Below are positions 15,758-25,145 of a stretch of 64,000 nucleotides of DNA, piece by piece. How positions within the stretch are numbered: position 1 is the first letter of the stretch; each line of letters starts with the position of its first letter. The notes beneath the pieces are model-generated. The model ran no database searches and was not told where the DNA came from. It was given only the letters and a program-made list of their open reading frames with translations. Made by a program: the position numbers and the translations under genes. The DNA is taken from NCBI RefSeq assembly GCF_900112065.1, contig NZ_FOKE01000020.1, positions 1-64,000 on the forward strand. The letters are read 5' to 3'. The stretch is from Cohnella sp. OV330 (GTDB lineage Bacteria; Bacillota; Bacilli; Paenibacillales; Paenibacillaceae).

Positions 15758-16202
15758 AAGGGTACCCCTTTCTTGGCCCGGTTCCGCTAACGTCCGAGAC
15801 AGGGCGGTCGGGAGTCATAGAAGAACGGCTCTATCCATCATAATGCCGCGGAAGGCGCAAATCCAGGGCTGTCATCCGTTTGTTTCAGCAAAGGCACAAC
15901 TCTTGTGCTGATTGGCGTAGCTCTGCGCTTGTGGTTGGCCGATCGGTACGGCGGGTTCCTCTCCGATCACGGTTGTCCCACTTGTGGGTTTCCGCCGGAA
16001 AGGCGCTGTTACTCCTTTGGATGTTCTGGCTGCTATGGCAGGATTTGCGGCGACAGAGACAGAGATGAAGGGGATGATAGGATGGGCTTTGGGGTGGTGT
16101 AGTTGCTTTTTTGGTTATGACTGCTGAACCTGTTCGAGGGGGATACCGTGTAAACGTACGAAAGGGAAGCTCCGGCCCTTGCACCGGGACGAACGCCCGC
16201 CC
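15758..16202. other. Intergenic region with no supported gene
   Basis: About 445 bp between a minus-strand small gene and the transporter at 16250. Short open frames exist on both strands but have no ribosome binding site and no family-like composition. A divergent promoter region is expected; no consensus sigma-A box stood out. Confidence 0.4.
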
Positions 16203-16241
16203 GCCTCTCCGCATACGATGTAGCAGTCTTCGGGGAGAGGC
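16203..16241 (+). promoter_or_regulatory. Hairpin covering the ribosome binding site of the transporter
   Basis: GCCTCTCC (16203-16210) is perfectly complementary to GGAGAGGC (16234-16241), which includes the Shine-Dalgarno of the gene at 16250. It may reduce translation unless opened. The effect is inferred. Confidence 0.45.
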
Positions 16242-16249
16242 AGAGGGTG

Positions 16250-17650
16250 ATGACTTTGGAGATAGCCCTGACATCCTTGCATTGGGTGTACCTGGCTTTT
16301 ATTTTATTTATCATGGCGATGCTCGTAATGCGCCGCGATACGATGCTGGTGTGCGTGTTCGGCATTCTTGCGCTGGGCTTGATCGCGACGGACAGTCTCG
16401 GCAGCTCGGTATCGGGCATATTCAACAGCTTCATTTATGCGATTAAAGAGCTCATCGGCACGATCCTCATCATTTCGATCATCGTTTCGATGAGCCGGAT
16501 TTTGATTCGGACGGGGATCAACGAAGTAATGGTCGCGCCGCTGACGCGGTTCATTCGGACGCCCGCGATGGCTTACTGGGGCATCGGCATCATCATGATG
16601 GTCGCGTCGTGGTTTTTCTGGCCATCGCCGGGCGTCGCGCTGATCGGCGCGGTGCTGCTCCCGGTCGCCGTGCGGGTCGGACTGCCGGCGCTCGGGGCCG
16701 CGATGGCGATGAATTTGTTCGGACATGGCATCGCGCTGTCCGGAGACTACATCATTCAGGGCGCGCCGAAGCTGACGGCGGACGCGGCGGGTCTGCCCGT
16801 GTCGCAGGTCATGGAGGCAAGCATACCGCTCGTGGCGGTGATGGGCATCGTCACGACGGCGACGGCGTTTTGGCTGATGCGGAGGGACTTGAAGCGCGGC
16901 GCCTTCCGCGACGGCTTGGTCGCGGAGGCGCCCGCAGGTGACGCCGGCGGGAAGAACGATGCGATTCCGATGGCGCCCGTGCTCAAGCGGGTGCTTGCCG
17001 CGGTTATTCCGCTGCTGTTCCTGGCCGATGTCGGCGCCATGATCGCGTTCAAGCTGCAAGGCGGCGACGCCACGGCGCTCATCGGCGGCACGGCCGTGCT
17101 CATCCTTATCGCAGTGACGCTGCTGGCTCATGGCGATCGGGGGCTCGAGGCGACGACGGATTACCTCATCGAGGGGCTGCAGTTCGGCTTCCGCGTATTC
17201 GGCCCCGTCATTCCGATCGCCGCCTTCTTCTATCTCGGAGATTCGGCATTCGGGGACCTCATCGGCAAGCTGCCGGAAGGCTCGCACGGCATCGTGAACG
17301 ATCTTGGCGTCGCGCTTTCGAACACGGTGCCGCTGAACGGCGCGGTGAGCTCCGTGACGCTGACCGTCGTGGGCGCCATTACCGGGCTCGACGGCTCGGG
17401 CTTTTCCGGCATCTCGCTGGCGGGCTCCATCGCGAATATGTTCGGCGCTTCGGTCGGCGGCACCGACACGTTGACGGCGCTCGGTCAAGTCGCGGCCATC
17501 TGGGTGGGGGGCGGCACGCTGATCCCGTGGGCGCTCATCCCCGCGGCGGCCATTTGCGGCGTCAGCCCGTTCGAACTGGCCCGGCGCAATTTGCTGCCGG
17601 TGCTGATCGGACTCGCGGTGACGACCGTCGTCGCGATGTTCCTGATCTGA
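16250..17650 (+). CDS. Polytopic membrane transporter, ion-transporter superfamily
   Basis: 466 residues with about 11-12 hydrophobic segments. The start at ATG 16250 is nine bases after GGGGAGAGG; a GTG lies directly before it. Two halves carry similar re-entrant-like glycine/proline motifs: WFFWPSPGVALIGAVLLPVAVRVGLPALGAAMAMNLFGHGIALSGDYIIQGAP in the first half, and a Ser/Gly-rich GLDGSGFSGISLAGSIANMFGASVGGTDTL in the second. That layout is seen in the GntP/CitM/NhaC-like carriers. A central cytoplasmic loop (about 205-240) is hydrophilic. The substrate is probably an organic anion or Na+/H+, but cannot be fixed from the sequence. The gene stands alone. Confidence 0.7.
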   Translation: MTLEIALTSLHWVYLAFILFIMAMLVMRRDTMLVCVFGILALGLIATDSLGSSVSGIFNSFIYAIKELIGTILIISIIVSMSRILIRTGINEVMVAPLTRFIRTPAMAYWGIGIIMMVASWFFWPSPGVALIGAVLLPVAVRVGLPALGAAMAMNLFGHGIALSGDYIIQGAPKLTADAAGLPVSQVMEASIPLVAVMGIVTTATAFWLMRRDLKRGAFRDGLVAEAPAGDAGGKNDAIPMAPVLKRVLAAVIPLLFLADVGAMIAFKLQGGDATALIGGTAVLILIAVTLLAHGDRGLEATTDYLIEGLQFGFRVFGPVIPIAAFFYLGDSAFGDLIGKLPEGSHGIVNDLGVALSNTVPLNGAVSSVTLTVVGAITGLDGSGFSGISLAGSIANMFGASVGGTDTLTALGQVAAIWVGGGTLIPWALIPAAAICGVSPFELARRNLLPVLIGLAVTTVVAMFLI

Positions 17651-17702
17651 CGCTTCGCGCGGGGGGCGTCTTGATGCCCGAGGATATCGTCTAAAGCCAA
17701 AA

Positions 17703-17733
17703 CAAGGGGAGGCCGTCTAACGGCTTCCCCTTG
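17703..17733 (-). terminator. Terminator between convergent transporter and regulator genes
   Basis: A 14-bp stem with one G-U pair (17703-17716 with 17720-17733), loop CTA. The T run (TTGTTTT) is on the minus strand, so it mainly ends the regulator operon. Confidence 0.8.
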
Positions 17734-17740
17734 CATGCGT

Positions 17741-19387
17741 TTATGACTTTCGGTACTGGTTCGGCGACAGCCCCGTGAGTTTTTTGAACACCTTGCTGAA
17801 ATACTTTTCATCCTGGTAGCCGACCATCTCGGCGACCTGCGAGATTTTAAAGTGCGGATTCTCGAGCAGCAGCTTCGCCTTGTCGATGCGAATGCGGCCG
17901 AGGAAGTCGATGAGGTTTTCCCCGGTCTCCTGCTTGAACCGGCGGGAGATATACTCCCGGCTCAAATAAAATCGGCTCGCGATGTCCTGCAGGGTGAGCT
18001 CCTTGTTGTAATGCTGCTCGATGTAGCGGACGACGGCGGGAATCGCGCTCTGGGCTTGTTGGCCGGCGGCCGAGCGGCTGCGGGCATAAGCGGTCAGAAA
18101 ATCGCGCAGCATCGCTTCAAGGCGGTCGAGGTCGAGTCGTCCGTGCGCGTCCATAGGGAAGACGCCGGTCGGAGCCGGGTCTTCGTCCGCCTCTCCGGAG
18201 CGAGCGCGTCCATCGCCCGGGACGTCCGCCCGCGTGCCTTTCGTCTCCCGCCATCGCCTCAGCATTTCGCCGAAATCGTTTCGCCACCGCTGCAGCTGCT
18301 CGCCGCTGATTCGGGGCATGCGGCGCACTTCCGCCATCCAGCGGCCGACGGCCTCCCCGATCTGCCGGTCGGAGCCGCCAAGCACGGCGAGGCGAAGGCC
18401 TTCCTCGTACGCGTCCAGACGCGGCGGGGCGAAGGAGGGGCGGGCTCCCGCTGCCTCGGGCCGGTAATGATAGGTCCGCTCCGCAAGGAGGTTCCGTTCG
18501 TGCAGCGCGGCCCGGGCAGACTGATAAGAGATCGCGGCGCCTTGGGGAAAGGGCTGTACGGTGCCGATGCCGAAGTCGAAGCGGCACTTGAGCGTCAGGA
18601 AGCAGCCGTCGTTGATCGCGGACAGCGTCTCCTCCAGCGTCGCTTCAGGCCGCGCAGCGCGGGGATCCGCCCAGACAAAAAGGAGGATCTCGCTTTCCGC
18701 GCGAAGATTGCGGCAGGCGATGCCGCGTTCGCCTCGCCGCAGCACTTCGTCCGCGATGTTCGTCAGCGTAAAGTAGAGCAGGTCCCGATGGCGGGCGTAC
18801 CGGTCCGCCACTTCGGGCGAGGCCGAATCGACGTCCAGGACGGCGACGAGGCACGAAGACGGATGCGGGGCGCCGGACTCGTTCAGCAGGACGGTTTGCG
18901 CGTTGCCGTAGGGATCGCCGCCGAGCAAGTCGGAAAACATGCGATCGCGCATGACCGGGCGCAGTTGGTTGATCTCCATATTCCGCGCCAGCTCGTGCTT
19001 GCGGGACCGATCCTGTTCGTTCCACCTCGCAACAGCGCGTGCTAGCGCGCCGGTCAGCTGCTCGGGATCGATCGGCTTGAGCAGGTAATCCTGCCCGCCG
19101 TGCTGCATCGTGCCGCGCACGAGATGGAAATCGTCGTGACCGCTGATGACGATCTTCTGAATCTCGGGATTGTTCGCTTGCAGCCAAGCCAGCAGGTCGA
19201 GGCCGCCCCGAACCGGCATCATCATGTCGGTGACGACGATGCCCGGGCGCACGCGCTCGATAAGCGCGGCCGCTTCCTCGCCGTTGGCCGCTTCGTGAAT
19301 CTCCCGTATGCCGAGCGTCTCCCAATCGACGAGCAGCCGGACGGCCTCCCGTACGTGGCGCTCGTCGTCTACGATGACGACCTTCAT
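17741..19387 (-). CDS. YesN-type response regulator with AraC DNA-binding domain
   Basis: 548 residues. The receiver domain (1-120) has the acidic pair D7/D8, phospho-acceptor D54 (VVTDMMMP) and K in YLLKPID. A long middle linker domain (about 130-420) follows, then a C-terminal AraC pair of helix-turn-helices (about 445-548), with ELTLQDIASRFYLSREYISRRFKQETGENLIDFL and ISQVAEMVGYQDEKYFSKVFKKLTGLSPNQYR. It is translationally coupled to the kinase gene upstream (4-bp overlap). It should activate the divergent sugar ABC operon at 21492 and perhaps the solute-binding gene at 23334. Confidence 0.92.
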   Translation of the reverse strand: MKVVIVDDERHVREAVRLLVDWETLGIREIHEAANGEEAAALIERVRPGIVVTDMMMPVRGGLDLLAWLQANNPEIQKIVISGHDDFHLVRGTMQHGGQDYLLKPIDPEQLTGALARAVARWNEQDRSRKHELARNMEINQLRPVMRDRMFSDLLGGDPYGNAQTVLLNESGAPHPSSCLVAVLDVDSASPEVADRYARHRDLLYFTLTNIADEVLRRGERGIACRNLRAESEILLFVWADPRAARPEATLEETLSAINDGCFLTLKCRFDFGIGTVQPFPQGAAISYQSARAALHERNLLAERTYHYRPEAAGARPSFAPPRLDAYEEGLRLAVLGGSDRQIGEAVGRWMAEVRRMPRISGEQLQRWRNDFGEMLRRWRETKGTRADVPGDGRARSGEADEDPAPTGVFPMDAHGRLDLDRLEAMLRDFLTAYARSRSAAGQQAQSAIPAVVRYIEQHYNKELTLQDIASRFYLSREYISRRFKQETGENLIDFLGRIRIDKAKLLLENPHFKISQVAEMVGYQDEKYFSKVFKKLTGLSPNQYRKS

Positions 19388-21384
19388 CTCGTCCCCTCCC
19401 TATCGTCGCCCGCTTCGCGCGCTTGCGCGCCGGCCGGCATCTCTTCCGCGGCCGGCGTCTGCCGCAGCGGAATCCGGAGCGCGGCCTTGAATCCGCCGCC
19501 CGGCGAAGCGTCCACCGCCATGCCCGCCTCTTCGCCGAAATACAAACGAAGCCGCATGCGGACGTTGGCCAGGCCGATTTGGCCGCCCATGCCGTCCTCC
19601 GCCGCCGCGCGGTTCAGGCGGGCGCGAAGGCTCTCCAACGGTCCCGGCTCCATGCCCTTGCCGTTGTCCGCGATCTCGACGCGCAGCCATTCGCGCTCGC
19701 CCTCCAGCCAAGCGCGAACGTACAGCTTGGCGCCCGCCTGACCTGCGGCGCCAGCCGCGCCCGTTCCGCCCGCTTCGGCTATTCCCGCTTCTTTTTCAAC
19801 GCTACCGCCGCCCGCGCCGCCGTCCCCCGAGCCGCCCCCCGTCCCCGGCTCGTAGCCGTGCTTGAAGTAATTTTCGACGAGCGGCTGAAGCAGCATCTTC
19901 GGAACCGCGACATCCATCGTCTCCGGATCGATCTCGTAGAACGCGTCCAGATCCTCGCCGAACCGCTGCTTCTGCAGTTCCAGGTAAGCCTTGGCGTGGG
20001 AGAGCTCCGCGGACAGCGGCACGACGCTCTCCTCGGTGTTCATGCTGTAGCGCATCATCCGGGCCATGGCCGCGACGAGCCCATAAACCTTGGGCGCGTT
20101 CGACTGCAGTGCGAGCGTCCCGATGGACTGCAGCGCGTTGTTCAGGAAATGGGGGTTGATCTGGGCTTGCATCGCCTTCAGCTGGTTCGTCTTGTTCGCG
20201 AGCGCCAGCTTGTACTCCCGGTTGATCAGCTCCTCGATCGTCGATACCATCGTGCCGAAGCGCCGCTCCAGGACGCCGAATTCGTCGCTGCTCCGCACGA
20301 GGCGGGCGTCCGCGCCCGCGCTCCATTTGCCGGCTTGAACCAGGTTCATGCGCGCGATCAGCTTCTTGATGGGGCTCGTGAACTGCACGGACACGACGAG
20401 CGTCGCGATGACGGCGACGATGAGCGACAGCGAGATGATCAGCGAGTTGATCATTCGGATGCCCTGCGCGTTCTGGTACAGATAGTCGTAAGGCAGCTGC
20501 TTCACGACGACCCAGTCCATGAACTGCGTCTGCAGCGTATCGTAGACGACATAGCCGGAAAAGGATGAATCCGACCACTTGAAATCGCCGGTGCCGCCCG
20601 TATCCGTCAGCAGCTTGCGCGTCCAGCCGGTATTTTTAAGCAGATCGCCGTCCTCCGGCTTCGCGCCGCATACGACGTTGCCTCCGCGGTCGAGCACGTA
20701 CAGCTTCTCCTCCTCCGAAAGCGCGAGCCGCCCGCAGATGTCGCCCAGCTCGGTCAGCAGGACGTCGATCGACAAGTAGCCGATGACCTGGTCGCTCGGC
20801 GTGCGAATGATCGGCCGCCTGAGCGTGATCACGTCCCGGGCGGACACGGATCGCCGCGAATCTAGCGCGTAGCTCGCGCTCTTGTGGGCCGGCTCCATGA
20901 ACGGCGCCGGGTCGTCCGCCCGCCCGGCGGGCCAGCCGCCTTGGGCTTCATATCCGCTGCGGAACAGGCCGCGCGCCAATAGATAGGACCAGCTATCCTC
21001 GCCCCGTCCGATCTGCAGATGGATCTGATGAATTTCTTTGTTCGACTGGTACATGTTCAAGAGATGCTGGTAGATCGTCGTGCGATAGGCGAGATCCGCG
21101 GCCTCCGCATCCGCGCCGGGCGCCGTGAAGCGCTCGATGATGGCGTACAGGGAAGTCGGCGAATTAATCGAGTTGTAGACGCTTAACGAGTTCCGGTTGA
21201 GCGTGTTCATATAATTCAGGATATTGTCTTTTCCGACCTCGAGGAGGCTGCGGTTTTCCGCGATCGCCTTGCCCGTCACCTGGTTTTTGATATAAAAATC
21301 CGAGATGACCATGGACAGCGCCATCGGGACGATGGTGGCCGCGAGGAGCAGCGCCATCAACTTGGTGCGGATGCTTTTTTTCAA
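19384..21384 (-). CDS. YesM-type sensor histidine kinase
   Basis: 666 residues from TTG 21384. Transmembrane helix 1 (about 8-28), a large extracellular Cache-like sensor (about 30-295) and helix 2 (about 305-330) are followed by a HAMP domain (about 330-385), a His_kinase domain with phospho-acceptor H412 in QAQINPHFLNNALQSIG, and a HATPase_c domain (N box NYFKHGYEP, G box DNGKGM). Between the N box and the following strand (about 511-550) is a low-complexity Gly/Ala/Glu insertion not typical of the family. It senses an extracellular sugar or the loaded binding protein and phosphorylates the partner at 17741. Confidence 0.92.
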   Translation of the reverse strand: MKKSIRTKLMALLLAATIVPMALSMVISDFYIKNQVTGKAIAENRSLLEVGKDNILNYMNTLNRNSLSVYNSINSPTSLYAIIERFTAPGADAEAADLAYRTTIYQHLLNMYQSNKEIHQIHLQIGRGEDSWSYLLARGLFRSGYEAQGGWPAGRADDPAPFMEPAHKSASYALDSRRSVSARDVITLRRPIIRTPSDQVIGYLSIDVLLTELGDICGRLALSEEEKLYVLDRGGNVVCGAKPEDGDLLKNTGWTRKLLTDTGGTGDFKWSDSSFSGYVVYDTLQTQFMDWVVVKQLPYDYLYQNAQGIRMINSLIISLSLIVAVIATLVVSVQFTSPIKKLIARMNLVQAGKWSAGADARLVRSSDEFGVLERRFGTMVSTIEELINREYKLALANKTNQLKAMQAQINPHFLNNALQSIGTLALQSNAPKVYGLVAAMARMMRYSMNTEESVVPLSAELSHAKAYLELQKQRFGEDLDAFYEIDPETMDVAVPKMLLQPLVENYFKHGYEPGTGGGSGDGGAGGGSVEKEAGIAEAGGTGAAGAAGQAGAKLYVRAWLEGEREWLRVEIADNGKGMEPGPLESLRARLNRAAAEDGMGGQIGLANVRMRLRLYFGEEAGMAVDASPGGGFKAALRIPLRQTPAAEEMPAGAQAREAGDDREGTR

Positions 21385-21491
21385 GGCGGTTCCCCCGAGG
21401 TCAATATATTACACCAAACCCATCATATCTATCGGTGGTCGATGCCGCAATATGGCTTTATATTTTACATAACGGAAAGGGAGTGTGCCTC

Positions 21492-22382
21492 ATGACCAAA
21501 CGCGGCGGTAAATCCGGAGAGTGGCTGCAGCAGCTCGTATTCGTGGGACCCGGCCTGATCGCTTTCTCGATCATCGTGCTCGTGCCGTTCTTGCTCGGCT
21601 TTTATTATTCGTTCACCGAGTGGAACGGCCTAGACCTGAACAAGGCGCATTGGACGGGCATGGACAATTTGAACCGCATTTTCATGCGCGACGACAAATT
21701 CTGGGCCGCCTTCGGCTTCACGCTCCGCTTCACGGCGGTCACGGTGCTGGCGTCGAACCTGCTGGCGTTCCTGCTGGCGCTGATGCTGACGCGGGCGCTG
21801 AAGACGCGCAATTTGCTGCGGACGGTCTTCTTCGTGCCGAACGTGATCGGAGGCATCCTGCTCGGCTATATCTGGCAGTTCATCTTCACCAAGGGCTTCA
21901 AGACGATCGGGGAAATGACCGGCTGGTCCTTCTTCGAGCAGCCCTGGCTCGGCACGGCGGGCACCGGCTTCTGGGGGCTCGTCATCGTGTTCGTCTGGCA
22001 GTCGGCAGGCTACATGATGGTCATCTACATCGCGGCGCTGACCGGCGTCCCGAAGGACATGCTCGAGGCCGCGACCATCGACGGAGCGGGCTACTGGCAG
22101 AGCATTCGCAAGGTTACGCTTCCGCTCATCATGCCGGCCATTACCGTATGCTTGTTTCTCACCATCTCCAACGCCTTCAAGATGTTCGACCTGAACCTGT
22201 CGCTCACCAAGGGCGGCCCTGGCACGTCGACGCAGTCGCTCGCCTACAACATTTACGCGGAAGCGCTGGTCAATAACCGCTACGGCCTCGGCACGGCGAA
22301 GGCGATGCTGTTCTTCCTGGCCGTCTCGCTCATCGCGGTGACGCAGGTGTGGCTCACCAAGCGCAAGGAGGTGGAGGCCTGA
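21492..22382 (+). CDS. Sugar ABC transporter permease (MalF/UgpA type)
   Basis: 296 residues with six transmembrane helices (first at about 20-42, VFVGPGLIAFSIIVLVPFLLGFYYSF). The EAA loop LEAATIDGAGYWQSIRKVTLPLIMPAI contacts the ATPase. The start is ATG 21492 after AAAGGGAG. It overlaps the next permease by one base. No ATPase gene is present; a shared MsmX-like ATPase elsewhere is expected, as in related systems. It is divergent from the YesM/YesN pair, the usual arrangement for induction by the imported sugar. Confidence 0.93.
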   Translation: MTKRGGKSGEWLQQLVFVGPGLIAFSIIVLVPFLLGFYYSFTEWNGLDLNKAHWTGMDNLNRIFMRDDKFWAAFGFTLRFTAVTVLASNLLAFLLALMLTRALKTRNLLRTVFFVPNVIGGILLGYIWQFIFTKGFKTIGEMTGWSFFEQPWLGTAGTGFWGLVIVFVWQSAGYMMVIYIAALTGVPKDMLEAATIDGAGYWQSIRKVTLPLIMPAITVCLFLTISNAFKMFDLNLSLTKGGPGTSTQSLAYNIYAEALVNNRYGLGTAKAMLFFLAVSLIAVTQVWLTKRKEVEA

Positions 22383-23221
22383 TGAACCGCGACCGCTCGC
22401 TTCGCTACCGGCTCGCCGGAATCGAGATATTCGCGATCTTGCTGGCGCTGCTGTTTCTCGCTCCGTTTTACTTCGTGCTGGTGAATTCGCTTAAGACGCT
22501 GGGCGAGATCCTCGTCGACGCGGCCTCGCTGCCGGAAGCCTACAAGTTTACGAACTACTCGCGGGTATGGGACATGATCCGCTTCCCGACCGCGCTTCGC
22601 AACTCCATCGTCATCACGGCGATCAGCGTCGCCGGCATCGTGACGATCAGTTCGATGACCGCTTACCGGCTCGTTCGCAGGCCGACGCGCTTCAACAATC
22701 TGCTGTTTCTCGCGTTCATCTCGTCGATGATCATCCCGTTCCAGTCGGTCATGCTGCAGCTCGTGCGCGTGACGAGCATTCTGGAGCTGCGCGGGGACCT
22801 GCTCGGCATCGTCGTATGCTATCTCGGCTTCGGTCTCGCGCTGTCGGTGTTCCTGTTCCACGGCTTCATCAAAGGCGTGCCGCTCGAGATCGAGGAGGCC
22901 GCGGTCATGGACGGATGCTCGCCTTATGGCGTGTTCTGGCGGATCGTATTTCCGCTGCTCAAGCCGATCGCCGTCACGGTCGTCATTCTGAACACGCTGT
23001 GGATCTGGAACGACTACCTGCTGCCTGTGCTCATCATCGGCTCGAACAAAGACCTGACGACGATTCCGCTCGCGGTCACGCGGTTTTTCGGGCAGTATAC
23101 GAAGCAGTGGGATCTAGCGCTTGCCGGTCTTGCCATGAGCGTCACGCCGATCGTCGTGCTGTTCCTGCTGCTGCAGAAGCACATCGTCGAAGGGATCGCC
23201 TCAGGTTCGGTCAAAGGTTAG
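22382..23221 (+). CDS. Sugar ABC transporter permease (MalG/UgpE type)
   Basis: 279 residues with six helices, beginning about 12-35 (IEIFAILLALLFLAPFYFVLVNSLKT). The EAA motif is EEAAVMDGCSPYGVFWRIVFPLLKPIA. It starts at ATG 22382, sharing its A with the stop of the previous gene, so translation is coupled. It forms a heterodimeric channel with the upstream permease. The helix after the EAA loop has WIWNDYLLPVLII, a typical MalG-group motif. Confidence 0.93.
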   Translation: MNRDRSLRYRLAGIEIFAILLALLFLAPFYFVLVNSLKTLGEILVDAASLPEAYKFTNYSRVWDMIRFPTALRNSIVITAISVAGIVTISSMTAYRLVRRPTRFNNLLFLAFISSMIIPFQSVMLQLVRVTSILELRGDLLGIVVCYLGFGLALSVFLFHGFIKGVPLEIEEAAVMDGCSPYGVFWRIVFPLLKPIAVTVVILNTLWIWNDYLLPVLIIGSNKDLTTIPLAVTRFFGQYTKQWDLALAGLAMSVTPIVVLFLLLQKHIVEGIASGSVKG

Positions 23222-23267
23222 GCAGGATCAATATGTTACACTTTTGACAACAACATCGTCGGTTTTG

Positions 23268-23281
23268 TGCAAACGTTTTCT
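23268..23281 (+). promoter_or_regulatory. Possible catabolite-response (cre-like) site
   Basis: TGCAAACGTTTTCT resembles the loose CcpA consensus TGNAANCGNWNNCW. It lies 53 bp before the solute-binding gene and close to a TTGACA at 23244, in the only gap inside this transport cluster. The match is weak. Confidence 0.35.
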
Positions 23282-23333
23282 CCACTATACTCGACACTGT
23301 AGCCAGATGATTGAATACATGGGAGGTCATTAC

Positions 23334-24653
23334 ATGAAACGCATCTCCGCAGGCATCTTGATCGCATCGCTCCTAACGGTCGCCGCAGGCTGCGGCAACA
23401 ACAACGGCAACGCTTCGCCGGCATCTTCGGAAGCCGCTTCGGGCGCCGCGTCGTCCGCGCCGGCATCGTCCGCTGCCGCATCTTCCGACGCGCCCAAGAA
23501 GAACGTCACGATCAAAGTGTTCCAGTTCAAGGTCGAGATCGCCGACGCCTTGAACAAGATGGCCGAAGCCTATGAAAAGGAAACCGGCGTCAAGGTCGAC
23601 GTCGAAACGCACGGCGGCGGCGAGGACTACAATGCGCTCCTGAAGGCCGAGATCGCTTCGGGCTCCGAGCCCGAGATCTTCAACTCCGAAGGCTATGCGG
23701 CGCTCGAGCCCTACTACGACCGCGCGACGGATCTCTCGGGCGAATCCTGGGCTGCCGACGTCGTCAACTCGGCTGCCGCTCCGGCCCAGGTGGACGGCAA
23801 GCTGCTGGGCATGCCGATGAATATCGAGGGCTACGGCATCATTTACAACAAGGACTTGTTCGCCAAGGCGGGCATCACAGAGCTCCCGAAGACGCTGACC
23901 GAGCTCGAGGCCGCGGCCAAGAAGCTGCAGGACGCCGGCATCACGCCGTTCTCCACGACGAACGAATGGTGGTCGATCGGCCATCACACGATCAATATCG
24001 GTCTCTCCGAGCAGCCCGATCCCGTCAAGTTTATCGAGGACAATAAAGCGGGCACCGCTTCCTTCAAGGGCAACGAAGTGTTCGGCAAGTGGATCAACTA
24101 TGTCGATCTCGTCTTCAAGTATTCCCAGAAGGATAAGCTGACGACCGACTACGCGACCCAAGTCGCTACGTTCGCCAGCGGCAAAGCGGCCATGATCCAG
24201 CAAGGCAACTGGATCCAAGGCGATGTCGACAAGGTCGCCAAGCTGAATCTGGGCATGATGCCGGTCCCGATCGACGATAGCGGCAAGGCGCACATCTACA
24301 CCGGCCCGGCGAACTTCTGGATCGTCAACAGCAAGTCCAAGAACGCCGAAGAAGCGAAAAAGTTCCTGGCGTGGATGGTCGCCTCCGAGACGGGCAAGAG
24401 CTACATGACCAAGGAGTTCAAGTTTATCCCGGCGTTCGTCACGATCCCCGCGACCGAGGCGGACATCGGTCAGCTCGGCGCGGCCGTATCCGAGCAAGCG
24501 AAGGAAGCGGGCGGCTGGAACTGGGGCCGGTATCCTGACGGCGTCATCCAGGGCTGGGGCGCGGCCATGCAGGAATATCAAGGCGGCTCCATCGACAAGG
24601 ACCAACTGTTCGACAAGTTCGACAAGGCCGTCAAAGATATCGTGAGTAAATAA
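23334..24653 (+). CDS. Sugar ABC transporter solute-binding lipoprotein
   Basis: 439 residues from ATG 23334 (GGGAGG upstream). A lipobox LLTVAAGC places the lipid-anchored Cys at about residue 20, followed by an Ala/Ser-rich linker (about 25-55) and a family-1 extracellular solute-binding fold. Motifs such as PMNIEGYGIIYNKDLFAKAGI and FASGKAAMIQQGNWIQGDV are typical of maltose/oligosaccharide binders. It delivers sugar to the permeases at 21492 and 22382. The 112-bp gap before it could hold an extra promoter giving higher expression than the permeases. The substrate is unknown. Confidence 0.93.
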   Translation: MKRISAGILIASLLTVAAGCGNNNGNASPASSEAASGAASSAPASSAAASSDAPKKNVTIKVFQFKVEIADALNKMAEAYEKETGVKVDVETHGGGEDYNALLKAEIASGSEPEIFNSEGYAALEPYYDRATDLSGESWAADVVNSAAAPAQVDGKLLGMPMNIEGYGIIYNKDLFAKAGITELPKTLTELEAAAKKLQDAGITPFSTTNEWWSIGHHTINIGLSEQPDPVKFIEDNKAGTASFKGNEVFGKWINYVDLVFKYSQKDKLTTDYATQVATFASGKAAMIQQGNWIQGDVDKVAKLNLGMMPVPIDDSGKAHIYTGPANFWIVNSKSKNAEEAKKFLAWMVASETGKSYMTKEFKFIPAFVTIPATEADIGQLGAAVSEQAKEAGGWNWGRYPDGVIQGWGAAMQEYQGGSIDKDQLFDKFDKAVKDIVSK

Positions 24654-24696
24654 GACTACTTTATATATAGTAGAAACAGGTGCGAACGAAGATCAG

Positions 24697-24733
24697 GGCT
24701 TCATGAGAGGAATGCCTCTCATGAAGCCTTTTT
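24697..24733 (+). terminator. Terminator of the sugar ABC operon
   Basis: A perfect 14-bp stem (24697-24710 with 24715-24728), loop AATG, then five T's. Confidence 0.95.
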
Positions 24734-24758
24734 CGGCTTGTGCAAGTGCAGGCAGAGG

Positions 24759-24920
24759 GCATCGGACTCAGGGGACGCTATTTCGTAAAAAACGGTACAA
24801 TGGCGATAGGATTCGGACTGGAGGGGCGTTATAGACCCCGAATTTGGCTAAAAAAGACCGGCAATCCCGCAATAGCGGCCTCTATGTCCGCGAGCGGGCC
24901 GCAAATAGCGATATGAACAA
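24759..24920. repeat. Intergenic palindromic repeat element (four related units)
   Basis: Two direct units (GGACTCAGGGGACGCTATTT from 24764 and GGACTGGAGGGGCGTTATAG from 24815) are followed by two inverted ones (complement of 24867-24891 and of 24896-24918). Their shared core, read in one direction, is GGAC..AGGG..CGCTATT. The arrangement resembles a composite REP/BIME-type element. No ORF spans it. The rest of the gap to 25145 is AT-rich and holds a weak hairpin near 24967-24990 but no gene. Confidence 0.55.
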
Positions 24921-25145
24921 GAATAACGGATCCTCGGTCGGTCATCTACGCGTTAATGCACAAACAAAAAGGCCGCAGGGGGCTTTTCTTATTTGAGCGA
25001 ATATAGATTTCTGGATAATTATACTATTGTTTAATGAAATATCTCTCTTCGTGTTAACTTTTGCGGATAAATTTAATTTTTTCCATTGCCATTCTCGCAT
25101 TCTAGCTGATAAAATGAGTGCTGACTAGAACGCAGGGGGTTATTC

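Noticed and set aside
15880..16246. Open frames between the 72-aa gene and the transporter
   Set aside because: No ribosome sites or family-like motifs on either strand.
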